Below the pieces are notes generated by a model. It saw only the letters and a list, made by a program, of their open reading frames with translations. It searched no databases and was not told the DNA's origin. From positions 1-12,068 of the forward strand of contig JAUXCK010000042.1 of NCBI GenBank assembly GCA_030618925.1: DNA of 12,068 nucleotides. The letters are read 5' to 3'. The translations under genes were made by a program, and so were the position numbers. Source of the stretch: Desulfobacteraceae bacterium. GTDB taxonomy: Bacteria; Desulfobacterota; Desulfobacteria; Desulfobacterales; SURF-7. Positions 1 through 6,599 of this stretch are shown here, piece after piece (the stretch's first letter is position 1; every line of letters begins with the position of its first letter).

Positions 1-1107
1 ATAAAAGAGAAACTAGTCTGGAATGTCCGTGTAGAAAAGAGAAGCGAACAAATCTTCGGCACACCGCTTCCCGCAGAGTATAAACTGAAAGAAAGGGATT
101 TTTCAAAACAGGCTGTTTTGGAAATCATCAAAGAGCTGCGCTGCCGGGCTTCAGACAAGAAATTAAGCAGTATCCTGAGGCCCGTCAACGGCATCATAAA
201 ATTATCAGAATTTGAGGCAATCCTTGACAATTCGATGTTGGTTGAGCCTGTTCATGTTCGACGCGCCCTTGAAGAGCACCTGAGTCTGGAAGGTGCCATG
301 ACCCGGGACATGTTTGAACATAAGAAAAGCCTCAAACAATATATCGGGTCAATGACGGACGCTATCGGGTATGTTGTCGGCCTTGCTGTTATTCAGTCAA
401 AATCAAGCGGCGCCATGTACGGTCAACCCTTGCCCATTCACTGTCAAATCGATACCGGTGGCTCGGATACCGTGGCTGCGCCCGGCAAAACGGGTGATAT
501 CGCCAAAGCCGCCGCCCAGAATGTCCGGGCCTCCATTAAAAAAATATTTAAAAAAATCAAAGCCCCTGTCATCAACTATGAAATGCATGTGGAATACATC
601 CAGGCCCACAGCGGAGTTGAGGGTGACAGCGCATCAGCGGCCATGGATGTGGGTCTGATTTCAGATTATATCCGGCAGCCTGTGAATCAGCGCTACGGTG
701 TTACCGGCTCGCTAACCGGCGACATTATCCTGGCCGTGGGCGGGGTCACGGAAAAAGTGAAATCAATTATGGATGCCACCCTCGGAATGTTCGGTGCCTG
801 TATCCCCTGGCAGAACAAGCATGATATCGAACCCCTGCTGCTGAACACGGATTATGAATATATTCAAACGGACGAAGTCCCCGGCATCAGGATTTTTCGA
901 GGTGAAGCCAGGACCGAACCATTTGACATTTATTTCTGCAAAACAAAATATAATGTCTATAAAATTTTAATGGGCCTGGGAAAAGAAGATGTTGAGGCCC
1001 GGATGGCCGATCGGAGCCGAAAAGACCTGATGTTTCTCCAGAGTCTGAAGCAAAGGATGCCATCCGTCCAGATGGCGCCGCCCCAGCCCTCATTCACGCA
1101 ACCCTGA
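1..1107 (+). CDS. Lon-family (LonB-type, peptidase S16) ATP-dependent protease, C-terminal part
   Basis: The frame is open from the first base, so the gene begins upstream of the window; the TTG at 118 is only an internal codon. The visible 368 residues hold the end of an AAA+ module (helical, around V-P-V-H-V-R-R-A) followed by a Lon proteolytic domain. The catalytic serine sits in the motif EGDSASAAM (Ser codon 628-630) and the catalytic lysine in GGVTEK (Lys codon 754-756), the Ser-Lys dyad of family S16. The E-G-D-S-A-S form is closer to archaeal-type LonB than to E. coli LonA. By family knowledge it degrades unfolded or regulatory proteins using ATP. The stop is TGA at 1105-1107. No partner gene follows: the next gene is 629 bp away. 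I am sure of the protease domain and less sure of the subfamily, because the ATPase core is outside the window. Confidence 0.82.
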   Translation: MKEKLVWNVRVEKRSEQIFGTPLPAEYKLKERDFSKQAVLEIIKELRCRASDKKLSSILRPVNGIIKLSEFEAILDNSMLVEPVHVRRALEEHLSLEGAMTRDMFEHKKSLKQYIGSMTDAIGYVVGLAVIQSKSSGAMYGQPLPIHCQIDTGGSDTVAAPGKTGDIAKAAAQNVRASIKKIFKKIKAPVINYEMHVEYIQAHSGVEGDSASAAMDVGLISDYIRQPVNQRYGVTGSLTGDIILAVGGVTEKVKSIMDATLGMFGACIPWQNKHDIEPLLLNTDYEYIQTDEVPGIRIFRGEARTEPFDIYFCKTKYNVYKILMGLGKEDVEARMADRSRKDLMFLQSLKQRMPSVQMAPPQPSFTQP

Positions 1108-1455
1108 ATTTCCATGACTTCCATATGCCCTGTGGCCTATGCCCTACCCCCTGGCGCCATAAATTTTACGCTTTCTGCCATGCGCAATGCACTGGATACA
1201 AATGACTCACTTTGAATCCTTACTGACCCCAAGCATGGGTAATCCGTATCCACCTGCCGGGTCTTCCCCAATGGCAGCCCTGCCATAAATCAACCTGGAT
1301 AAAAAAATAAACATTAAAATCAGTATATTATATTAATATTACCCCTGTCTGCCCCCCTGTGGCACATCAATTGCTGTATATAAAATCAAGAAACCGAACG
1401 GACCCGCAAACAAAAGAAAACTCCTTCATCCTCCTGACACCCCTCCAACTCCGCA

Positions 1456-1482
1456 AAAAGGGGAGCCCCTGGCTCCCCTTTT
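1456..1482. terminator. Strong symmetrical intrinsic terminator
   Basis: A perfect 12-bp inverted repeat, AAAAGGGGAGCC then loop CCT then GGCTCCCCTTTT. It has a GC-rich core, an A-tract on the left and a T-tract on the right, so it could work in both directions. It lies about 350 bp after the lon-like stop codon and about 255 bp before the radical SAM start. It therefore ends either a long lon 3' untranslated region or a separate short transcript. Confidence 0.85.
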
Positions 1483-1620
1483 CCATGTTTGACAAGATAT
1501 AAATAAAACCATATAAAGATCCTGGCCCAAAGGATCAGGTTTTGAATTTAGCCCGGAGGGCATGGGTGTCTTAGCTTCGAAACAACGAAACCATTATCTT
1601 TAGCGCCAAATAGTCCTGAT

Positions 1621-1662
1621 CGTAATCTTAATCGTAATCGTAATCTTAATCGTAATCTTAAT
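1621..1662. repeat. Seven-unit hexamer repeat array (CGTAAT/CTTAAT)
   Basis: Seven tandem 6-bp units of form C(G/T)TAAT occur in the order G-T-G-G-T-G-T (third letter class of each unit: CGTAAT, CTTAAT, CGTAAT, CGTAAT, CTTAAT, CGTAAT, CTTAAT), with half a unit of similar sequence on each side. The only variation between units is G versus T at the second base. The array sits 75 bp upstream of the radical SAM start. In the opposite frame it would encode alternating Leu-Arg, an artefact of the repeat. Confidence 0.95.
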
Positions 1663-1736
1663 CCAAATTTCGCACCCTTGAATTGGTGCAAAACTCGACA
1701 AAACATGTAAGCTGCAAGGATGGGGTTTAAATACTG

Positions 1737-3605
1737 ATGACACATCATCCAGCGTCTGCTTCAAAAAAGGTGGGTCTGTTCTCGACCCCGTGGCCGCTTT
1801 ACAATCGCCCTTCCATCCAGTTGGGCACTTTAAAGGCCTACTTGAAGAATCAGTTTCCTCTTCTTACAATTGAAACCCACCATTTCTATTTAAAGATAGC
1901 AGAAGCCATAGGGTATGAGCAATACCAGGCAATATCTAAAAAATCATGGGTAGCAGAAACCATTTATGCAGCTGCCTTATTCCCCGAACGTTCGGAGAAA
2001 ATAAAAAAGCTGTTCTGCAGACTGACATCAAACAACAACGTGATTCGAAACATTGATTTTGACAACTTGACGTCTATTGTCAAAAAGGTCTCCGATGACA
2101 TTATTGGCGGCATTGACTGGAAACAATTCAGACTGGCAGGATTTTCAGTATGTCTCTGTCAGCTCACATCAACCCTCTATTTTATCAGAAAAATTAAAAC
2201 CCTGTGTCCGGACCTTGTTATGATTGCCGGTGGCTCTTCTTTCTCAGGGCTTTCATCACCTGATGTGTTCAGGCACTTCCCTGAAATAAACATGATCATA
2301 GCCGGGGAAGGCGAACTTCCGTTAAGCCGCCTGGTCTCCCACCTCAGCGCCTGTCCGGAGGATGAAGTATCCCCTTCCATCCCGGGCGTTGTTACATCCG
2401 GATCCCTGGAATCCAGGCACCTGTCAGGCTTTTGCCAGCTGGAGACCCTGAATGACCTGCCGGCACCCGATTATAACGATTATTTTCATCTGCTTGACAC
2501 GTTTGCGCCTGACAAAAAATTTTTCCCCACGATCCCTGTTGAGATATCCCGGGGATGCTGGTGGCGAAGAAAAGGAAAAAAATCCGGACATTCGGGGTGC
2601 GCCTTCTGCAACCTCAACCTGCAGTGGGAAGGATACCGGTCAAAAAAACCCTCTGTGGTCGCAGATGAAATCGATGCGTTGACCCGGAAGCACCGAACAC
2701 TTTCCGTATCTATTGTGGACAACGTGCTTCCGCTAAAACAGACACATGATATTTTTTCGAAAATCAGCGCCCTCAATAAAGACCTCAGTCTATTCTGTGA
2801 GACACGTGCCACAACATCAAGGCATTCTCTGGCAACCCTGAAAAAAGCAGGTGTCCGTTCTATTCAAATCGGTATTGAAGCGCTCAGCACCAGGCTCCTT
2901 AAAAAGCTGAACAAGGGGACAACAGCCATCCAGAATCTGGAGGTCATGAAGCATTGCGAAGAGCTCGGCATCATGAATTATGCCAACCTCATCCTTTATT
3001 TCCCGGGTAGTGATGAGCTGGATGTTTCAGAAACCCTTTCCTGCATGGAATTTGCCCTGCCTTTTCGGCCAATGAAAGCTGTGCGTTTTCAACTGGGCCT
3101 TGGCAGTCCCGTCATTCAGAATGCCGGGGCGTTTGGTATCAAAGCGGTGTATAATCACCCGAACTACTCGGTGTTATTCCCGGAAAAAATATGCAGGTCA
3201 GTTCGGTTTCTAAACCAGGCATACCGCGGTGATCGCGGTCGTCAGAAAAAACTCTGGAAACCGGTAAAAGAAAAAGTAGCCGCCTGGAAAAAAATATACG
3301 ACGCCGTCCACTCCGGATCAGCCCACACACCTGTTCTTAGCCATAGAGACGGCCGGGACTTTCTGATCATTACCCACAGGCAGGTAAACGGCGGTCCTGT
3401 GACGCATCGCCTTGCGGGCACATCCAGACAGGTGTATCTTTATTGCAGACAACACCGGCCAGTTGAAAATATAGTGAGTCATTTTCCGGGCCTTGGCCAG
3501 GATCGCCTCATCCCTTTTTTAAAAATGATGGTGGATAAAAAACTGATGTTTGAAGAAAACAAAAAATATCTCAGTCTGTCGATTTCTATGAATCCAACCC
3601 CTTGA
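1737..3605 (+). CDS. B12-binding radical SAM enzyme, RiPP-maturation-like
   Basis: A 622-residue protein with three parts. Residues 1-200 resemble a cobalamin-binding domain: an N-terminal VGLFSTPWP strand, then IAGGSSFSG (163-171) and IIAGEGE (187-193). A radical SAM domain follows, with SRGCWW (271-276) and GCAFCNLN (287-294). The presumed [4Fe-4S] cysteines are C274, C288 and C291. The C-terminal domain (about 535-615) ends in KKYLSLSI and has the look of a small winged-helix, PqqD/RRE-like unit. This order and the CWW...C-x-F-C-x-L-N signature match the RiPP maturation radical SAM protein 1 type, whose members modify (often C-methylate) peptide substrates. The CX13CX2C spacing is longer than that family's usual CX7CX2C (recalled, not searched). 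The start is the first ATG after an in-frame TAA at 1728; AAGGA lies at 1716-1720, a rather long spacing. No precursor peptide gene is visible. Substrate unknown. Confidence 0.83.
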   Translation: MTHHPASASKKVGLFSTPWPLYNRPSIQLGTLKAYLKNQFPLLTIETHHFYLKIAEAIGYEQYQAISKKSWVAETIYAAALFPERSEKIKKLFCRLTSNNNVIRNIDFDNLTSIVKKVSDDIIGGIDWKQFRLAGFSVCLCQLTSTLYFIRKIKTLCPDLVMIAGGSSFSGLSSPDVFRHFPEINMIIAGEGELPLSRLVSHLSACPEDEVSPSIPGVVTSGSLESRHLSGFCQLETLNDLPAPDYNDYFHLLDTFAPDKKFFPTIPVEISRGCWWRRKGKKSGHSGCAFCNLNLQWEGYRSKKPSVVADEIDALTRKHRTLSVSIVDNVLPLKQTHDIFSKISALNKDLSLFCETRATTSRHSLATLKKAGVRSIQIGIEALSTRLLKKLNKGTTAIQNLEVMKHCEELGIMNYANLILYFPGSDELDVSETLSCMEFALPFRPMKAVRFQLGLGSPVIQNAGAFGIKAVYNHPNYSVLFPEKICRSVRFLNQAYRGDRGRQKKLWKPVKEKVAAWKKIYDAVHSGSAHTPVLSHRDGRDFLIITHRQVNGGPVTHRLAGTSRQVYLYCRQHRPVENIVSHFPGLGQDRLIPFLKMMVDKKLMFEENKKYLSLSISMNPTP

Positions 3606-3617
3606 GGTTCATTTTGA

Positions 3618-4361
3618 TCACTCTTGCGGTTTAAATACATTTAAGCCCGTAATATACTCCATTGTACACGAATAATCGAACACCTGGTTGAGCATCCATT
3701 TGAGATATAGATTAACCGCCTTCTTTGACGCCTGAATGGCCATTTTGTGTCCGCCTGCAAGTTCCCGGGCTGTGTCCATGACCGTCTGATCCAGGTCCTC
3801 GTGCGGCACCACTTGATTGACCAGTCCGATTCTCAACGCCTCCTGGGCATCAATCACGCGGCCGGTCATGAGCATTTCTTTGGCCTTATTTACACCAACG
3901 AGAAGGGGCCATATGACAGCACCGCCGTCACCGGCAGCCAATCCGATTTTAACATGGGTGTCGCCCAGCTTGGCCCGATCCGAGGCGATCACAATATCGG
4001 CAAAAAGAGCCAGGGTGACACCCAGCCCAGCGGCCGGGCCATTGACACCGGCAATAATAGGCTTTTCAATTTCAAGAATATTAACAAGGAGCGTCCGTGC
4101 CTCGGCAAACAATTTGTCGAAACTCGCCTTGTCTTTGGGCGGCGGCTCGTTAAGGTCAGCCCCGGCGCAGAATCCGCGGCCCGCACCCGTAATCGTGACC
4201 ACATCAATGTCCGGGTCATGACGGATGTCATAAAAAATATTTGTGACCTCTGTATGCATATCAAGGGTGAGTGCATTGAGACTATCCGGCCGATTCAATG
4301 TCAAACGCAGAATCTTTCCCACCTGTTCCACCAGGATATACTTATATTTGCTATAGTCCAT
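3618..4361 (-). CDS. Enoyl-CoA hydratase/isomerase (crotonase) family protein
   Basis: A 247-residue protein, the normal length for a crotonase subunit. The CoA and oxyanion-hole motif GFCAGADL (63-70) and the second oxyanion segment VNGPAAGLG (106-114) are present, as is GDGGAVIWPLLVG (144-156). Aligned with rat enoyl-CoA hydratase, the two catalytic glutamates are replaced by Thr116 and His136, and an Asp (D145) follows nine residues after the His. A simple hydratase role is therefore doubtful; a hydrolase, isomerase or other CoA-thioester reaction is possible. The start is ATG with a strong ribosome binding site (AAAGGAG, spacing 6). It runs tail-to-tail with the radical SAM gene, 12 bp between stops. 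It has no same-strand neighbour, so it is probably monocistronic. Confidence 0.9.
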   Translation of the reverse strand: MDYSKYKYILVEQVGKILRLTLNRPDSLNALTLDMHTEVTNIFYDIRHDPDIDVVTITGAGRGFCAGADLNEPPPKDKASFDKLFAEARTLLVNILEIEKPIIAGVNGPAAGLGVTLALFADIVIASDRAKLGDTHVKIGLAAGDGGAVIWPLLVGVNKAKEMLMTGRVIDAQEALRIGLVNQVVPHEDLDQTVMDTARELAGGHKMAIQASKKAVNLYLKWMLNQVFDYSCTMEYITGLNVFKPQE

Positions 4362-4627
4362 TTCTCATCTCCTTTCTATTCATGAAATTTTGGAAAAATA
4401 AAAAAATACGCCCCTATGCCAAGAACCCCGTGTACCTGTATACCATGGGATTTGCCTGCAAACAATCAGGAATGACCATTTATCGGAAATTCAAATCGAT
4501 TTTTTTTTCTTGACAGGCGAAAACCGTACTGATTGACTACCTTTTGATGAAATCGGAATGCCTTGCTCTCACTTGAACATCAAACTTGAAGGGTGTATGA
4601 TCATTGTAGACAGGGAGGTCGTACTGG

Positions 4628-5599
4628 ATGATGACTGCCGGACCCTTTCATCCCCCGCCATACTTGAGAAATCCATATACACAAACGATTCTGGCTAGTA
4701 TCAGGATACGGGCATGGGGAAAAAATCCAATGGTAGACGCAGAACAGGAGATGATCCTCGATGCAGGCAACGGGATAAGGCTTCAGGGATATATCTCCTC
4801 CCAAAGCGGCCCCCCGGCAAAAGGAATGGTGATCCTGCTGTCAGGCTGGGAAGGAAGTGCTGAATCGACTTATATATTGAGTACCGGAAAAACCCTTTAT
4901 GGTCAAGGGTATGACATTTTCCGTTTAAACTTCAGGGATCACGGCAATAGTCATCACTTAAACCAGGGGCTCTTTTTTGTGACGATGCTGGACGAAATTT
5001 TCGAATCCGCAAACCAGATTGCAGCGCTGAACAGCAACATCCCCTGTTTCCTGGTTGGGTTTTCTCTTGGCGGTAATTTTGCTTTACGCATCGCCAGAAA
5101 ATGTGCTGAAAAAAAAATTGACCGCCTGGCCCATATCACAGCCATCAGCCCGCTCCTCGATCCGGACACATCCACAGATGCCATTGACAATGACTGGCTC
5201 CTGAAACGGTATTTCCTGAAAAAATGGAAAAGATCCTTATTAAAAAAGGAGCAGCTCTTCCCGCACCGGTACGATTTCAGTGACCTGGTAACATTGACCT
5301 CATGCCGGGAGATAACGGACCTTTTGCTTTCACGCTATAGTGACTATTCAGACACCCGTGAATATTTCAACGCGTATACACTGACGGGCAAGGCATTAAA
5401 AAATATTGCCGTCCCGACAACGGTGATTGTTTCCGAAGATGACCCGATCATTCCTGTTGGCCACTTTCAGGCACTCGAATTGAATGATCAAATAGATTTG
5501 ATTATCCAGCAGCATGGCGGGCACAACGGATTCATTGACAGTTTTCCTTCCGGCTGCTGGTATGAAAGAAAACTTCTGGAAATTTTTAAACGTTACTGA
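4628..5599 (+). CDS. Alpha/beta hydrolase, YheT (COG0429) family
   Basis: A 323-residue alpha/beta-fold hydrolase. The N-terminal segment FHPPPYLRNPYTQTIL (7-22) is the signature start of the YheT/ABHD1-3 group. The nucleophile elbow is GFSLGGN (Ser146). The acid is probably D271 or D272 in SEDDPIIP, and the histidine is His299 in GGHNGF, so the catalytic triad is complete. No signal peptide is seen, so it is likely cytoplasmic. Family members are esterases or acyltransferases of mostly unknown physiological substrate. The start is chosen at the first of two adjacent ATGs because GGAGG ends 9 bases upstream (4614-4618). The gene diverges from the crotonase gene (266 bp between starts) and its last 14 bp overlap the 3' end of the PocR-domain gene on the other strand. 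Confidence 0.9.
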   Translation: MMTAGPFHPPPYLRNPYTQTILASIRIRAWGKNPMVDAEQEMILDAGNGIRLQGYISSQSGPPAKGMVILLSGWEGSAESTYILSTGKTLYGQGYDIFRLNFRDHGNSHHLNQGLFFVTMLDEIFESANQIAALNSNIPCFLVGFSLGGNFALRIARKCAEKKIDRLAHITAISPLLDPDTSTDAIDNDWLLKRYFLKKWKRSLLKKEQLFPHRYDFSDLVTLTSCREITDLLLSRYSDYSDTREYFNAYTLTGKALKNIAVPTTVIVSEDDPIIPVGHFQALELNDQIDLIIQQHGGHNGFIDSFPSGCWYERKLLEIFKRY

Positions 5600-6086
5600 C
5601 CATTTTTGTTACCTGTTCTTTTATATACTCCCCAAAAAGTTCCATCTCCCGGGTTGTGACACGCTTAATATCTTTGGCCAGGTTTTCCACTTCCGATTCA
5701 TCGATCTCAATTGTCTTGTTGATCATAAAGGATTCAACCTCTCCGTCATCCAGCAACAGCCCGCAGGCGCCGACCGAACCCATGAACTCCTCTTTGATAA
5801 ATATGGGGACAACCATTTTGAGAAGTCCCCCATCGCATTCTTCAATCACCGGATTTTTGGCCTGTTTTGCCTGAGCTGCGATGTTCATATGCGCAACAGC
5901 GCAAATAAACGTCTGCCCCTTGTCATGCGCCTTAACAACCGGACAAAGTCTGTTCACCCATTCTTTATATTCTGTTATTCGGATCCCATCTGTATCGAAA
6001 ACATTCACATCAAGACCGGATCTCGTGTGCAGTTCTTTTTCAAATGCCATCCATTTGTCAAGGGGCAGAATGTCTGTAAGCTTCAA
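5586..6086 (-). CDS. Stand-alone PocR sensory-domain protein
   Basis: A 166-residue protein made almost wholly of a PocR-type ligand-binding domain: K-W-M-A-F-E-K-E-L (11-19), a short D-T-D-G turn (31-34), then cysteines C48, C62 and C84 in the pattern LCP...FIC...EECDGGL, and GSVGACGLLLDDGEV (103-117). PocR domains sense small hydrocarbon-type ligands and are usually fused to AraC or histidine-kinase modules. Here no DNA-binding or signalling domain is attached, so it may act as a free sensor or adaptor; that is inference. The start is TTG at 6086: an in-frame TGA lies at 6099-6101, no ATG exists between them, and AAAGGAA is well placed upstream. Starting at Met13 would remove the conserved Trp. 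Confidence 0.8.
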   Translation of the reverse strand: MKLTDILPLDKWMAFEKELHTRSGLDVNVFDTDGIRITEYKEWVNRLCPVVKAHDKGQTFICAVAHMNIAAQAKQAKNPVIEECDGGLLKMVVPIFIKEEFMGSVGACGLLLDDGEVESFMINKTIEIDESEVENLAKDIKRVTTREMELFGEYIKEQVTKMVSNV

Positions 6087-6090
6087 TTTT

Positions 6091-6099
6091 ATTTCCTTT
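6091..6099 (-). promoter_or_regulatory. Ribosome binding site fixing the TTG start of the PocR gene
   Basis: The minus strand reads AAAGGAAAT here, with the AAGGAA core about 6-7 bases before TTG at 6086-6084. An in-frame stop overlaps its upstream edge, so TTG is the only standard start codon available at this end. Confidence 0.7.
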
Positions 6100-6198
6100 C
6101 AAGATGTTAAGGCTTGATGCCGCTTTATCGCAGGAAAGATCATAAGCATATGTTCCATCCCCCTCTGCAGCAGGGTGATGAAAATCATCAATGGTCAT

Positions 6199-6227
6199 AA
6201 AATAATAAGATTTTTCCCTTCCGTCAA
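6199..6227 (-). promoter_or_regulatory. Sigma-70-like promoter for the PocR gene
   Basis: On the minus strand, TTGACG (6227-6222), a 17-base spacer, then TATTTT (6204-6199). Transcription would start near 6192, giving a leader of about 105 bases before the TTG start. The -35 box is strong and the -10 box moderate. It lies back-to-back with the promoter at 6251-6279. Confidence 0.5.
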
Positions 6228-6250
6228 CAGATTCTAAACGAAAGTGACGG

Positions 6251-6279
6251 TTGACCTTATTTTTCTTTTCCTTTATTAT
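6251..6279 (+). promoter_or_regulatory. Sigma-70-like promoter for the small protein/M29 peptidase operon
   Basis: TTGACC (6251-6256), an exact 17-base spacer, then TATTAT (6274-6279). Transcription would start near 6286, about 40 bases before the ATG at 6327. That fits the 6327 start much better than the upstream ATG at 6291, which would be nearly leaderless and has no ribosome binding site. Confidence 0.65.
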
Positions 6280-6326
6280 TCAGATCCAGTATGAATGAAG
6301 TCAATTTTATTTTATTTGAGGAAACA

Positions 6327-6581
6327 ATGACAAAGCATACCCATGATTTTGTTGAAACCTACAAAGGCCTTCCGGGTTTTGGTCTAAACCGTGAGACTGA
6401 CGAAAACACGATCATTTATTACCTTCAAAAATTTTCTGATGATGCTTTGATGGGGAAAATCATAAAGTGCATGACGGATGAAGACCTGAATGATATCTTT
6501 TTTATGATCACGGGAATGTTGAAAAAACACCTGACCGAATCAGAATACCATCGACTCTTTTTAAAAGATGACCACCCATAA
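6327..6581 (+). CDS. Small conserved-looking protein of unknown function
   Basis: An 84-residue soluble, charged protein beginning MTKHTHDFVETYKGLPGFGL, predicted mainly helical, with no signal peptide, membrane segment or cysteine cluster apart from one Cys. I do not recognise a named domain; the sequence resembles small cytoplasmic proteins seen in sulfate-reducing Desulfobacterota, from memory only. The start at 6327 is preferred over an in-frame ATG at 6291 because GAGG lies 5 bases upstream (6318-6321) and the predicted promoter ends at 6279. It is followed after 18 bp by the M29 peptidase gene on the same strand, so the two are very likely co-transcribed. A role linked to the peptidase (regulator or partner) is possible but unproven. 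Confidence 0.75.
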   Translation: MTKHTHDFVETYKGLPGFGLNRETDENTIIYYLQKFSDDALMGKIIKCMTDEDLNDIFFMITGMLKKHLTESEYHRLFLKDDHP

Positions 6582-6599
6582 TACTGAAAGGAACTAAAA

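Larger units (their letters stand above)
1108..1736. other. Non-coding gap between lon-like gene and radical SAM gene
   Basis: This 629-bp stretch holds no convincing gene. Two short frames just after the lon-like stop (for example 1114-1215, 33 codons) lack a ribosome binding site. The stretch contains a small inverted repeat at 1271-1286 (ATGGCAG/CTGCCAT), an AT-rich patch around 1300-1340, a strong terminator at 1456-1482, a weak inverted repeat at 1518-1536 (GATCCT/AGGATC) and a hexamer repeat array at 1621-1662. No RiPP-like precursor peptide for the downstream radical SAM enzyme is recognisable here. Confidence 0.7.

Noticed and set aside
1114..1215. 33-codon frame and an overlapping Cys-rich frame after the lon-like gene, considered as a RiPP precursor
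   Set aside because: There is no ribosome binding site, no leader/core pattern, and it lies on the far side of a strong terminator from the radical SAM gene.
1548..1748. Minus-strand frame encoding a Leu-Arg repeat
   Set aside because: The repeat is simply the hexamer DNA array read as codons, with no ribosome binding site and no domain.
3747..4385. Long plus-strand frame (212 codons) opposite the crotonase gene
   Set aside because: It is the mirror of a well-supported crotonase with clear motifs and a strong ribosome binding site; the translated frame shows no recognisable domain.
4510..4538. TTGACA at 4510-4515 as the hydrolase promoter
   Set aside because: No acceptable -10 box lies 16-18 bases downstream; the hexamer alone is not enough.
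5514..6110. Plus-strand frame of 198 codons across the hydrolase end and opposite the PocR gene
   Set aside because: It overlaps two supported genes, and its translation is an antisense shadow with no family resemblance.
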